A stretch of 64,000 nt of DNA from Sphaerisporangium album (GTDB taxonomy: Bacteria > Actinomycetota > Actinomycetes > Streptosporangiales > Streptosporangiaceae). The stretch's first letter is position 1; every line of letters starts with the position of its first letter. The stretch spans positions 124,001 to 188,000 of the forward strand of contig NZ_QOIL01000012.1 in assembly GCF_003323745.1 (NCBI RefSeq), given 5' to 3'. Positions 8,362 through 16,977 of this stretch are shown here, in pieces. Position numbers and translations under genes: made by a program. Under the pieces are notes generated by a model. The model searched no databases. It was not told the DNA's origin and worked only from the letters and a program-made list of their open reading frames with translations.

Positions 8362-8931
8362 ATGAACCAGCCATCCCTGTACGGCGTCGCCGGGCTTTCG
8401 ACGCAGATCGTCGTGGGCATCGGGCTGGCATTGGTCGGCGTCGTGGTGATCGTGGCGGCGCTGCTGGCCAGGCGGCGGCACCGGGTGGTCGCCGCGGACG
8501 AGCACGCGCGTCACGTCACACAGCTCAGACGGCTGCTGCTGAGGACGCAGTACGACTACCCGCGTCCGACTTTGTCCGATCTGGTGCAGTGCTCCAGGCA
8601 TGAGGGGCTGACGATACGGCTACATGTGGCCGGAACCCCCACGGAACTGCCCGATCCGGTTGATCTAGCGGGTATGCGGATCATCCAGGAGGCGCTGACC
8701 AACGTGCTGCAGCATGGGACGGCGCAGGCCACCGTCGTCCTCACCTACCGTCCGGACCGGCTCGTCCTCACCGTGGACAATCCCCTGAAGGGGAGGATTC
8801 CGGGCTCTCGGGGACGGCGTGAGGGGTTGGAGACGATGCAACGCCGGGCCGGCAAGCTGGGCGGGGCGGTGACGGCCGGGCTGTACCAGGGGGGCTGGCG
8901 GGTACACGCCGAACTCCCCTTCCGACCATAG
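8362..8931 (+). CDS. Truncated NarL-type histidine kinase-like ATPase
   Basis: A 189-aa protein. One membrane helix spans residues 14-37 (TQIVVGIGLALVGVVVIVAA). A HATPase domain of the NarL-kinase (HisKA_3) subfamily follows: LAGMRIIQEALTNVLQHG is the N box and GLETMQRRAGKLGGAV the glycine-rich end. The dimerisation helix with the phospho-accepting His is absent, so this cannot be a conventional kinase. The sequence joins the membrane helix straight to the linker that normally follows that helix. It may be a decayed kinase or an ATP-binding partner of another sensor. No response regulator is adjacent; the nearest pair starts at 9785. Confidence 0.75.
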   Translation: MNQPSLYGVAGLSTQIVVGIGLALVGVVVIVAALLARRRHRVVAADEHARHVTQLRRLLLRTQYDYPRPTLSDLVQCSRHEGLTIRLHVAGTPTELPDPVDLAGMRIIQEALTNVLQHGTAQATVVLTYRPDRLVLTVDNPLKGRIPGSRGRREGLETMQRRAGKLGGAVTAGLYQGGWRVHAELPFRP

Positions 8932-9106
8932 GACGAGCAAGCACAGGGGGATGGACTCTCCCGTCCTACACGAGCTCGCCCCCTCGACACCCCTTCGCAC
9001 CGTAGGCAGTAGTTCGTCCCTTGGGTGGCCGTTGCCCGTCGGAACCGCCGCCAAGCCGCCTGACAGCAGGACCAAGCGGGCAGCGGGGAGCTTAGGAGCG
9101 GACGCG

Positions 9107-9661
9107 TCACGTCCCCGACGCGGGCTGCTTCGTGGCCTTCTTGGGGAACAGCGTGTAGGACAGCGGCCACAGAACCGCGATCGCCGGCACGCGGGCCAGG
9201 CTGAGCATGAAGTCCGCGAGTGCCGCGGTGCGCGTGGCGTCACCGGTGATCCAGATCGCGAGGCCCAGCAGGCCGCACGCGATGCCGTACGCCAGGACGA
9301 TGCGCAGCCAGATGCCCCATTCGTACCGAGCCCTGGCCATTCCGCCCGCAGGCGGCTTCCAGGGCGGCGGGCCGCCGGAGAGCCGGTGCGCGGCGACCTG
9401 GTCCGCCCAGCGGATCGTCCGGTGGCCGAACACGACGGAGTACGCGAGGTATGCCGCGGCGAGCCCGTGCGTCCACGCGGCCGTGCCGCCGCCGCGCAGG
9501 TCGATCACCGTGGCGACGAGCAGCACCACGTCGATGAGGGGGACGCACAGCAGGAGCGCGCCGCCCAGGCGCCGGCGGCGCAGCGTGTAGCGTGCCAGCA
9601 GGCCGAGTCCGAGCAGCACCCAGAACCCGATTTCACATCCGATGATGATGGCTACGATCAC
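9107..9661 (-). CDS. Conserved integral membrane protein
   Basis: A 184-aa protein with four or five hydrophobic helices: IVAIIIGCEIGFWVLLGLGL at the N-terminus, LLLCVPLIDVVLLVATVIDL, LAAAYLAYSVVFG, LRIVLAYGIACGLLGLAIWI, and a last helix near RVPAIAVLWPLSYTLFPKKA. No catalytic motif. Similar small membrane proteins are common in actinomycetes with no known role. Start set at GTG 9661. It is divergent from the sensor kinase at 9785, so the 123-bp gap holds promoters for both. Confidence 0.8.
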   Translation of the reverse strand: MIVAIIIGCEIGFWVLLGLGLLARYTLRRRRLGGALLLCVPLIDVVLLVATVIDLRGGGTAAWTHGLAAAYLAYSVVFGHRTIRWADQVAAHRLSGGPPPWKPPAGGMARARYEWGIWLRIVLAYGIACGLLGLAIWITGDATRTAALADFMLSLARVPAIAVLWPLSYTLFPKKATKQPASGT

Positions 9662-9784
9662 CCTTCCAGCCTGGACATGTCCGAGGCGGCCGTCGTCGTC
9701 GGCGATGATGAACCGGACTACACCGTTGTATGTACGAGCAGGTCATGACGGGGACGGTGTCGCGGGGAGTTCGGACATGATGCG

Positions 9785-11020
9785 ATGAAGGGCATGAATC
9801 CGGTCCGGCAGGATGCCCTGATGGCGGGCGTCGTGTTCGCCGGCGGCCTCGCCCTGCTGGCCAGCGGCGCGTACGTCCAGCGGGGTCAGTATGTGCCGCT
9901 GCTCGCGGTCCCTCTGGCGGTGACGTGCCTCGGGGTGGTTCTACGGCGACGCCGGCCGGTGGTGACGCTGGCGCTCGGTGTGGCCGCGGTCGTGGGTGAC
10001 GTCCTGCTGGGGCCGTCCCTGGGCACAATTCTCATATTCACCGACAACCTGTACGCGGCCACCCTGTACGGCCCGCGTCGCCTGGCCACGTGGCTCCTGG
10101 GGATCACCTCCGTCCTCGCGATCGTCATAGGCGTCATAGCCGGATTCGTCGCCAGGAACTGGGGCGCCCTGGCGATCGCCGGCGTCCAGGCCGGGCTGGT
10201 GCTGACGACTCCGGCCGTCACGGCGCTGATCATCCGGCAGCACCGCGACCAGGTGATCGCCGAGCGCGCACGCGCGGAGCAGGTCGCGCGGCTGGCCGAG
10301 CTGGACCGCCAGGCGGCCGTCACCACGGAACGCACGCGCATGGCGCGTGAGCTGCACGACATCATCGCCAACCACTTCAGCGCCGTCGCGATCCAGTCGG
10401 CCGCGGTCATCGCGCGGCAGGACCTCGACGCGGCGTCCGTCCGCAAGGTGCTGGAGTCGATCAGGGAGAACAGTGTGCGCGGGATGGCGGAAATGCGCAC
10501 GATGATCGGCCTGCTGCGGGCGGAAGCCGAGGACGAGGAGGCCGAGCCGACCCGCCATCGCCTGCAGGACGCCCCCGACCTGGTCGCACGGTCGCGAAGG
10601 GCGGGAATGGACATCGACCTGTCGGTGTCCGGTACGCCGCATGACCTCCCGCCGTCCATCGAGCTGGCGGGTTATCGCATCCTCCAGGAATCGCTGACGA
10701 ACGCCCTGAAACACGGCACCGGACGCGCGGATGTGAGCATCCAGTACAAGTCCGACGAGGTGGTGCTGAGGATCGAGAACCCGTGCGGGGCTGATTCGAC
10801 TGGTCTGCCCGGTTCGGGTGCGGGCCTGGTGGGGATGGCCGAGCGGACGGCCCTCGTCGGCGGTACGTTCGCCGCCGGCCCATGCGCAGGTCCCTCGCTG
10901 GAATGGGCGCAAACACAGGTAATGGGTGAAACAGACCGGCTCTGGCGCGTCGTGGCGACGCTCGCTGTGGAGTCGCAGCCGTTCGAGGCCAAGCTGATCT
11001 CGGTCGAGGACGCCAGATGA
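9785..11020 (+). CDS. Sensor histidine kinase (NarL/HisKA_3 family)
   Basis: A 411-aa membrane sensor kinase. Residues 11-150 hold five or six membrane helices with short loops. A coiled segment leads to the H box MARELHDIIANHFSAVAIQS with phospho-acceptor His191. The N box is LQESLTNALKHG and the G box GSGAGLVGMAERTALVGG. The C-terminal 45 residues after the ATPase fold (SLEWAQTQVMGETDRLW onward) look like an unusual insertion and extension. ATG 9785 and ATG 9794 are both possible starts. Its stop overlaps the regulator start by 4 bp (ATGA), so the pair is translationally coupled. Signal unknown. Confidence 0.93.
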   Translation: MKGMNPVRQDALMAGVVFAGGLALLASGAYVQRGQYVPLLAVPLAVTCLGVVLRRRRPVVTLALGVAAVVGDVLLGPSLGTILIFTDNLYAATLYGPRRLATWLLGITSVLAIVIGVIAGFVARNWGALAIAGVQAGLVLTTPAVTALIIRQHRDQVIAERARAEQVARLAELDRQAAVTTERTRMARELHDIIANHFSAVAIQSAAVIARQDLDAASVRKVLESIRENSVRGMAEMRTMIGLLRAEAEDEEAEPTRHRLQDAPDLVARSRRAGMDIDLSVSGTPHDLPPSIELAGYRILQESLTNALKHGTGRADVSIQYKSDEVVLRIENPCGADSTGLPGSGAGLVGMAERTALVGGTFAAGPCAGPSLEWAQTQVMGETDRLWRVVATLAVESQPFEAKLISVEDAR

Positions 11021-11649
11021 TCAGGGTCCTGGTCGCGGACGACCACGCCGCGGTGCGCGCGGGCGTCGTCTTGATCCTCGAAGGCCAGCCCGACATCGAG
11101 GTGGTCGGCGAGGCGGCGGACGGGGAGGCGGCGGTCCGGGCGGCCGTGGAACTGCGGCCGGACGTCGTCCTCATGGACATCCGCATGCCCCGGCTCGACG
11201 GCATCTCGGCGACGCGCGAGCTGGCGGGCGTCTCGGACGTGCTGATCCTGACCACGTTCGACCTGGACGAGTACGTTTTCGGCGCGCTGCGCGCGGGCGC
11301 CGCCGGGTTCCTCCTCAAGAACACCGACGCCGACGCCCTGATCCAGGCCGTACGGGTGGTCGCGCGCGGCGACGGGCTGATCTCCCCGTCCGTGACCCGC
11401 CGCCTGATCAGGGCCTTCGCCAGGACCGGCGAGCCCGAGCCGCACGACCTCGGCGTTCTGACGCCGCGCGAGCGCGAGGTGCTCGCCTGCGTGACGCGGG
11501 GCATGTCGAACGCCGAGATCGCGCGGGCCCTGGACATGAGCGAGGCGACCGCGAAGACGCACGTCAGCCGCATGCTCGGCAAGCTCGGCCTGCGCAGCCG
11601 GGTCCAAGCGGCGATCTTGTACGCCGGGCTGCCCCCGCTCAGTCGGTGA
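11017..11649 (+). CDS. NarL/FixJ-family response regulator
   Basis: A 210-aa regulator. The receiver domain (1-120) has the acidic pair D8/D9, phospho-acceptor D54 in VVLMDIRMP, the conserved Thr in LTTFD and Lys in LLKNTD. The LuxR-type helix-turn-helix (about 145-205) reads LTPREREVLACVTRGMSNAE then IARALDMSEATAKTHVSRML. It is the partner of the kinase at 9785. Its 3' end overlaps the convergent MaoC gene by 11 bp. Target genes not identifiable. Confidence 0.95.
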   Translation: MIRVLVADDHAAVRAGVVLILEGQPDIEVVGEAADGEAAVRAAVELRPDVVLMDIRMPRLDGISATRELAGVSDVLILTTFDLDEYVFGALRAGAAGFLLKNTDADALIQAVRVVARGDGLISPSVTRRLIRAFARTGEPEPHDLGVLTPREREVLACVTRGMSNAEIARALDMSEATAKTHVSRMLGKLGLRSRVQAAILYAGLPPLSR

Positions 11650-12094
11650 CGATGAGGGAAAGGGTTTCGGCAACGCAGGCGGGCCGTTTCGCCCCCTCCA
11701 CCTCCACGGTGATCTTGAAGTTGGCGAGCGTGCCGGACGGCGTTCCCTTCACGTCGACGACCTCCGCGCCCGCGCGAACCTTCGCGCCGACGGGGACCGG
11801 CGCCGGGAAACGCACCTTGTTGAGCCCGTAGTTGATCACCATCTTCGGGCCGTCGACCCGGAAAAGCTGCGTCGTGAACGAGGGGATGAGGGCCAGGCTG
11901 AGGTACCCGTGGGCGATGGTCCCGCCGAAGGGGCCGCTCGCCGCGCGCTCGATGTCCACATGGATCCACTGGTGGTCGTCGGTGGCGTCGGCGAACAGGT
12001 TCACCTGGTCCTGGGTGACCTCGCGCCACTCGGTATATCCCAAGTGCTCGCCTTTGGCCGCTTTGAGCTCGCTGAGGTTGGCGAAGATCCGCAT
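11639..12094 (-). CDS. MaoC-family (R)-hydratase
   Basis: A 151-aa hot-dog-fold enzyme. The hydratase 2 motif is visible as ADATDDHQWIHVDIERA, with catalytic Asp and His, followed by GGTIAHGYLSLALIPS. Family members hydrate trans-2-enoyl-CoA to (R)-3-hydroxyacyl-CoA in fatty-acid or polyketide metabolism. Length is typical for a stand-alone single-domain member. Start ATG 12094. It faces the response regulator and is not in an operon with it. Confidence 0.92.
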   Translation of the reverse strand: MRIFANLSELKAAKGEHLGYTEWREVTQDQVNLFADATDDHQWIHVDIERAASGPFGGTIAHGYLSLALIPSFTTQLFRVDGPKMVINYGLNKVRFPAPVPVGAKVRAGAEVVDVKGTPSGTLANFKITVEVEGAKRPACVAETLSLIVTD

Positions 12095-12174
12095 AGTAGA
12101 AGGTTATTCCGCGCAGCCGTGATCCGCGTGCCGCCGGTCACCCTCCTGTGTACGACCAGGCGGCGTACCGACGG

Positions 12175-12651
12175 TCACCCCTCTGTGAAGGACCAGGCGG
12201 CGTACCGCAGGACGTCGATCCTGATCACCGGGCCCTCGGGGACCCGCTCGGCGTACTGCGAATACTTCGCGATCAGCGGCTCCAGCGCGGCGACGCGTTC
12301 CTCGTTGCGCTCCAAGATCGCCGCCAGGCCGTCGGCCCGCACCCACCACAGCCGCGTCCAGTCGTCCTCGTAGTGGTCCACGAGGATGGACACCTGGGGG
12401 TTCGCCCGGATATTTCGGATACGGCGGAGATCGGTGGTCTTCTTTGGCTTGTGGTCGACAGCGGTCACAATCCGCTCGCCGTCGAACGCGAACGTGATCG
12501 GGACCAGATGCGGAGCCCCATCGTCGCCCACGGTCGCGAGCCTCGCCACGCGCGCTCCGCGCATCCTCGCGCGCGCCCGCTCGTCCGTACGTCCACCCGC
12601 CGCGGGTACGCCTCGCTCAGCCTCTGCCACCCGCGTATCCAAGCACGTCAC
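12175..12651 (-). CDS. PPOX-class F420-dependent oxidoreductase
   Basis: A 158-aa split-beta-barrel protein of the pyridoxamine-oxidase-like fold. Diagnostic parts are RVARLATVGDDGAPHLVPIT, then AVDHKPKKTTDLRRIRNIRA and SILVDHYEDDWTRLWWVRAD. These match the actinobacterial F420-binding subfamily typified by mycobacterial Rv0121c-like proteins. The physiological substrate is unknown. Start placed at ATG 12651; the first 25 residues are weakly conserved and a later start (ATG for residue 30) is possible but would trim the fold. Confidence 0.88.
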   Translation of the reverse strand: MTCLDTRVAEAERGVPAAGGRTDERARARMRGARVARLATVGDDGAPHLVPITFAFDGERIVTAVDHKPKKTTDLRRIRNIRANPQVSILVDHYEDDWTRLWWVRADGLAAILERNEERVAALEPLIAKYSQYAERVPEGPVIRIDVLRYAAWSFTEG

Positions 12652-12674
12652 GCCCGGCGGGACCGCGAGGTGGC

Positions 12675-12818
12675 TCAGGTGTCGGGCTGACGGGGGAAGA
12701 CGTGGTCACCGGGGTGGTCTAGGGGCAGGACGCAGCGACGGCCGGCGTCGGCTTCGGCGCAGCGCATGGCCTCGTCCCGCCGGGGAAGCGGCGGCGATTC
12801 GGAAGGGGGGATTTCCAT
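12675..12818 (-). CDS. Small Cys-containing hypothetical protein
   Basis: A 47-aa frame: MEIPPSESPPLPRRDEAMR then CAEADAGRRCVLPLDHPGDH and VFPRQPDT. The spacing of two Cys and two His resembles other short actinobacterial hypotheticals ending in LPLDHPGDH-like motifs, possibly a minimal metal site. The open frame continues upstream to 13271 but that part is not protein-like. The ribosome site is poor. It lies 23 bp upstream of the PPOX gene on the same strand. Confidence 0.5.
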   Translation of the reverse strand: MEIPPSESPPLPRRDEAMRCAEADAGRRCVLPLDHPGDHVFPRQPDT

Positions 12819-13103
12819 GGGGTGCTGCCTGTTCTCCAGGTTGGGCGCCTGGACCGAGAGACATAATCGCACGGGGCGGTCCGATATTCCTCCCCTCAAA
12901 GCCCCAGGACGATCTACCTCAAAGGCAATCGAATCCGGACGAAGCCCCGACCGCACCGGGTCGGCGGAAACGTCCAGCATTCCGCCATCGTTCGCGACAC
13001 CCGTCCCGAACCTGGCATCGAGGCGCGCGGGCGGGAAACGATCGTGAGGAGGGAACGGCGTCACGGCACCAGCCACAAAGCCACATGAGATGAGGCCATC
13101 AGG

Positions 13104-13850
13104 ATGGAACCGACAGTCCGGGCACTGCTGTTCGACCTCGACGGCACACTGATCGACCACGACGCGGCCGCGTCGCTCGCGCTGGCCGAAACGCTCGCGA
13201 CGACCCCTGATGTCCCTTCCGACCTGAACCGGGAGCACGCCGCCCGCCGGTGGACGGAGCTGGAACGGCACGCCATGGACCGCTACGCCGCCGGTGAGCT
13301 CACCTTCCCCGGCCAGCGGCGCCTGCGCATCGTCTCCCTCGCCGCCGAACTGGGCCTCGGCGCGTGGGACGACACGCGGGCCGACGTCTGGTTCGCCACA
13401 TATCTACGCCACTACGAGGCGGCATGGCGCCTCTTCCCCGACGTACGCCCGATGCTCGACACCTTGATCGAACGGCAGCCGCACGTACGGCTCGGCGTGC
13501 TCACCAACGGGGACTCCGAGCAGCAGCGCCACAAGCTGCGCGCGGTCGGCCTGGCCGCCGACCTCCCCCACGTGATCATCTCCAGCGAGGTGGGAGCGGC
13601 CAAACCCAGCCCCGTGATCTTCGAGCGGGCCGCCGACCTGCTCGGCCTCCCTCCCGGCCGGATCGCCTACGTCGGCGACCGCCTCCGGACGGACGCGCTG
13701 GCCGCCACGAAGGCCGGAATGCACGGCATCTGGCTGACCCGCCACGGCGAACCGGCGCCACCGCCTGTTTCCGTCATCCAGACCCTGCACGACGTGCCCG
13801 CGCTGCTCACCAGCCTTGGAGAAAGAGAACCCGGCACCGAAACGGCCTGA
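13104..13850 (+). CDS. HAD-superfamily hydrolase
   Basis: A 248-aa cytosolic phosphatase-like enzyme. Motif I is LLFDLDGTLIDHD (nucleophile D11, acid/base D13), motif II VLTNGD, motif III Lys in GAAKPSPVIFE, motif IV VGDRLRTDALAATKAGM. The cap is a helical C1 insertion (about 20-95). This resembles the YjjG or phosphoglycolate-phosphatase-like branch; the substrate cannot be assigned. Start ATG 13104 follows AGG at short spacing. It converges on the phage-like gene at 13871. Confidence 0.92.
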   Translation: MEPTVRALLFDLDGTLIDHDAAASLALAETLATTPDVPSDLNREHAARRWTELERHAMDRYAAGELTFPGQRRLRIVSLAAELGLGAWDDTRADVWFATYLRHYEAAWRLFPDVRPMLDTLIERQPHVRLGVLTNGDSEQQRHKLRAVGLAADLPHVIISSEVGAAKPSPVIFERAADLLGLPPGRIAYVGDRLRTDALAATKAGMHGIWLTRHGEPAPPPVSVIQTLHDVPALLTSLGEREPGTETA

Positions 13851-13870
13851 CCTCCTCGGCCGGCGGACCG

Positions 13871-14161
13871 TCAGAGCGACGCCACGGGTTCGTACGTCTC
13901 CCGGAGCACGTCGCCGTCAATCGGATAGAACTCGCCCCTCACCCCTCTGATCACCCACTGGCCGGTCTTGATGCCCACCCAGGTCGAGTGCAGGACGTCC
14001 AGGACCTCGGCGGTGACGTCCGTGCCGTCGCCGTGGGCGGCCCCGGCGGCAACCGTACGGAAGCGGAAGCCGGTGAACGAGATCAGTTCGGCTGCGTTGT
14101 CCCCGGCCCACTGAACGGCCTCGACCTCCACAGGACGCTTGCGAAACCTGTGAACACCCAC
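13871..14161 (-). CDS. Small phage-type protein
   Basis: A 96-aa protein: RFRKRPVEVEAVQWAGDNAA near the start and GQWVIRGVRGEFYPIDGDVL then RETYEPVASL at the end. This pattern (basic start, EAVQW, WVI.GV.GEFYP, YEPV) is typical of short proteins in actinobacteriophage and prophage genomes, function unknown. Start GTG 14161 is preceded by AAGGAGGG at good spacing. No other phage gene lies nearby, so it is either a lone relic or domesticated. Confidence 0.75.
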   Translation of the reverse strand: MGVHRFRKRPVEVEAVQWAGDNAAELISFTGFRFRTVAAGAAHGDGTDVTAEVLDVLHSTWVGIKTGQWVIRGVRGEFYPIDGDVLRETYEPVASL

Positions 14162-14254
14162 CGGTCATCCCTCCTTACGAATCAGTTCATGGTGCACGAC
14201 GACCGCACCGACATGGCAGACCAGGGTTCCGTGCGCGACGCGACCAAAAGCGGA

Positions 14255-14287
14255 AAGGGCCCTCCCCGCCGAACGGGGAAGGCCCTT
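14255..14287 (-). terminator. Terminator of the secreted-protein gene
   Basis: Inverted repeat AAGGGCCCTCCCC against GGGGAAGGCCCTT with a 7-nt loop and one bulge, lying 18 bp beyond the stop of the minus-strand gene at 14305. On that strand it is followed by a short T-rich stretch. Confidence 0.75.
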
Positions 14288-14304
14288 GAACGCGGAAGGG
14301 GAGG

Positions 14305-14652
14305 TCAGTCCTGCGGCTCGTCCGTGGACGGCGAGACCTTCTTGCAGTCCGTCCCCGAGATCGAGAAGGGCGCGTCCGTCCCGACGCGGTCCACCTTGCC
14401 GCAGGTGTAGACGCTCCGGTCCCGGGCGAAGGAGACCTGGCCGACGTTGCCGAGGGAGTTCTCCCAGCATTTGGTTCCGGCGACGTCCGTGCCGACCTGC
14501 CAGGGGCCGTTCTCGCAGACGTACTGGGAGGACGATGGCACGACCTCGGCGTGGGCTCCGGGTGCGAGGGCGAGACCGCCTATCGCGACGGTGACGGTCG
14601 CCGCGACCAGAGCGGCGCAGCGGCGGCTGAGCATGGGCATGGGGCTGGGCAT
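14305..14652 (-). CDS. Small secreted Cys-containing protein
   Basis: A 115-aa precursor. Residues 1-36 form a Sec signal peptide (RRCAALVAATVTVAIGGLAL then APGAHA, cleavage after AHA). The mature part of about 80 residues has four Cys (in QYVCENGPW, GTKCWENSL, VYTCGKVD and GTDCKKV), which suggests two disulfides. Function unknown. Starts at ATG 14652, 14640 or 14634 would all keep the signal peptide. A large dyad symmetry lies about 40 bp upstream (14693-14727). Confidence 0.8.
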   Translation of the reverse strand: MPSPMPMLSRRCAALVAATVTVAIGGLALAPGAHAEVVPSSSQYVCENGPWQVGTDVAGTKCWENSLGNVGQVSFARDRSVYTCGKVDRVGTDAPFSISGTDCKKVSPSTDEPQD

Positions 14653-14692
14653 GGATGGCTCCTGGGGGACCGAACCAACTATCGTCGCTTTA

Positions 14693-14727
14693 AGTTATCA
14701 CTCAACTACTTTAGGTGAGTGATAACT
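14693..14727. promoter_or_regulatory. 12-bp perfect dyad, probable operator
   Basis: AGTTATCACTCA and TGAGTGATAACT form perfect 12-bp arms with an 11-bp spacer. The site overlaps the last codons of the DUF418 gene and lies upstream of the secreted-protein gene on the same strand. It is AT-rich compared with its surroundings, as operators of MarR- or TetR-type regulators often are. A bidirectional terminator is the alternative, but no T-run follows. Confidence 0.6.
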
Positions 14728-15791
14728 AGCGGTGAGGGATGGCGCAGAGGTGGACGGCGGGCCCAGGTCGCCCAGCGCCAGAGCCACTCCAGGGGGCCTT
14801 GGCGGTACCGGCGCAGCCAAAGGGTGGAGAACAGCCACTGGACGGTGAGAATGGCGGCCGCGAGCAGGAACACCGCGGTCCACGACGAACTGAGCGGCAG
14901 GCCGAGAACGCGCGCCGCCACCAGAACGAGGACCGTCGCGGTCAGGTAGTTGGTCAGCGCCATCCGGCCCAGCGGCGCGAAGACGACCTGCATCGCCGGC
15001 CGCAGCGGCGTCCTGAGCAGGACCAGCAGCGCGCACACGTACACCCCTGCCAGCAGAAGCCCGGGCACGGCCAGCGTGAGAGCGAAGCCCAGGGTGTCCA
15101 GGTCGCCCGGATGTGGCTGCGCCTGCCACCACAGGGCGGGCGCGGCGCCCGCCGCGAGGACCAGGCCGACCACGGTCGGGACGTGGGTGGATCGATCGAT
15201 CCGATCGATCACTCCATACCGAGTCAGTGCCGAGCCCAGCAGGAACAGGCCGGGAACCAGCGTGCTTCCGCCGCCGTACACGACGAACGACGCCCCGAGC
15301 AGCACGACGCCGAGGCCCGCCACGGCCCACCGCGGCAGCCAGGTGGACGGCAGCAGGACCAGCAGGCCGACGATGGCGTAGACGGTCAGGACGTCGCCCC
15401 GCCACAGCAGCATGTGCACGAGCCCGAAGCCGAGCAGCACCAGGAGCCGGCGTAGCAGGATCAGCCGTGGGCGGGCGGCGCGGTTCCCTGCCGATTCCAG
15501 CAGCAGTGAGAATCCGATGCCGAACAGCAGGGAGAAGATGGGGAAGAAGCGCTGCTCGACCAGCAGCCCCACCCACGCGTTCCCCGAATCCACCGCCGAG
15601 TGCTGTACGGCGTCCCCGACGTTGGCTATCGGCTGTACGTTCGCCACGAGGATCCCGCAGAGCGCGAACCCCCGCACGACGTCCAGCGCCCCGATCCGCT
15701 GTCGCCCGGACGAACCGCGCGCCCCGCCTCCCGGCCCCCGAGCCCTGACCGGCCCCTCGACGGATACCGCACCTGGTTCTTCATTCGACAT
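14706..15791 (-). CDS. DUF418-family membrane protein
   Basis: A 361-aa polytopic protein with about ten membrane helices. Typical DUF418 features: the N-terminal [20 protein letters not shown], then [20 protein letters not shown], and C-terminal [19 protein letters not shown] with [19 protein letters not shown]418 proteins resemble acyltransferase-3-like membrane proteins; their role is unsettled. Start set at ATG 15791; the first 30 residues are a disordered Gly/Arg leader. The frame is open to 16064 but overlaps the other strand's promoter. Confidence 0.9.
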   Translation of the reverse strand: MSNEEPGAVSVEGPVRARGPGGGARGSSGRQRIGALDVVRGFALCGILVANVQPIANVGDAVQHSAVDSGNAWVGLLVEQRFFPIFSLLFGIGFSLLLESAGNRAARPRLILLRRLLVLLGFGLVHMLLWRGDVLTVYAIVGLLVLLPSTWLPRWAVAGLGVVLLGASFVVYGGGSTLVPGLFLLGSALTRYGVIDRIDRSTHVPTVVGLVLAAGAAPALWWQAQPHPGDLDTLGFALTLAVPGLLLAGVYVCALLVLLRTPLRPAMQVVFAPLGRMALTNYLTATVLVLVAARVLGLPLSSSWTAVFLLAAAILTVQWLFSTLWLRRYRQGPLEWLWRWATWARRPPLRHPSPLVITHLK

Positions 15792-15975
15792 GCGCCTTAT
15801 CGTGCGACCCCGCCCATGTACAGACATCAACCGAAAGCGCGATCCACACCGCCCAGGACCATACTTTCGGCGGCCTCGCCCACGCGCACACGTAGTCGGA
15901 ACCGCGACTAGGGTCGCCCACAGAAAGAGGGCCGTTCCCGTGTGCGGGGGCGGGGATTCGACCTGGGGATCTGCG

Positions 15976-16668
15976 ATGAGTCCTGAATCGACGCCGGGCC
16001 AGGCGAGCGCCCAGCGCATGGTGGAGATCCCTGCCGGGGAGATCGTCCTGCGGGACGAGGGCACGAAGACGAACTGGAAGGTCGAGGTCCGAGCCTTCCG
16101 GCTGGCGTCGTATCCGGTGACCCGCGAGCTCTACCGCGCCGTCCGAGGCGAGGCGCCCGCGAGCCCGGCGGGGCCGCGGACGCCGGTGACCGACGTCTCC
16201 TGGAAGGAGGCCGTCCGCTTCTGCAACCTGCTCTCGCAAAGGACCGGGCTGGACTCCTGCTACTCGCCGGGCGACGACCCCGACGGACAGGACGTGGTCT
16301 GCGACTGGGGGGCCGGCGGCTATCGCCTCCCGTCCGAGGCTGAGTGGGAGTACGCGTGCAGGGCAGGGACCTCCGGCGTCCGCTACGGAGAGCTGGACGA
16401 GATCGCCTGGTACCGCGAGAACTCCGGCGGCGAGGTGCACGACGTCGCCACCAAGGCGCCGAACGCGTGGGGTCTCTACGACATGATCGGCAACGTGTGG
16501 GAGTGGTGCTGGGATCTCTATGACCCCGGCGTCTACGGCCCGTACCGCGTGTTCCGCGGCGGAAGCGGCCATGATCTCCCCCGAGGCTGCCGCGCGTCCT
16601 GCCGCCGCAAGAGCCACCCGACGTTCCACATCGACGACCTCGGCTTCCGCCTCGCCCGATCACTATGA
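15976..16668 (+). CDS. Formylglycine-generating-enzyme-like (SUMF1/FGE) protein
   Basis: A 230-aa single FGE-sulfatase domain. Signatures: [74 protein letters not shown] and VFRGGSGHD. Several Cys are present, but the paired catalytic Cys of true formylglycine-generating enzymes cannot be confirmed; many relatives are EgtB- or lectin-like. No sulfatase gene is nearby. Start ATG 15976 has GGGGA 7 nt upstream; no signal peptide, so probably cytosolic. Divergent from the DUF418 gene. Confidence 0.88.
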   Translation: MSPESTPGQASAQRMVEIPAGEIVLRDEGTKTNWKVEVRAFRLASYPVTRELYRAVRGEAPASPAGPRTPVTDVSWKEAVRFCNLLSQRTGLDSCYSPGDDPDGQDVVCDWGAGGYRLPSEAEWEYACRAGTSGVRYGELDEIAWYRENSGGEVHDVATKAPNAWGLYDMIGNVWEWCWDLYDPGVYGPYRVFRGGSGHDLPRGCRASCRRKSHPTFHIDDLGFRLARSL

Positions 16669-16977
16669 GCCCGAGGACGCGTCAGAAGAGCACGAAAGAC
16701 GGCGCAGCCGATCTTCTGGCGTTGACGGAGGGGCGCGGCTATCGGCAGGGCTGCCGGGGAGGGCCTCGCTCGGCATGACCGTCACGAGTTCGACTGCGAA
16801 ATCTCCGGTTATCAACCGCGATACTTGAGCGGCCGCTCAGCGATGGCTGCAGCCGTTCGCCGGGGCAGGCCGTCGCCGGGGGCGGGAGCGGGAGGCCGTT
16901 CCTCGTTCGTCCGTACAGTTTGATCTTTGCCGATAAGGTGCCTCAGGTCTGTTCGAGCGGCGAGGAGTCGGCCTCAC

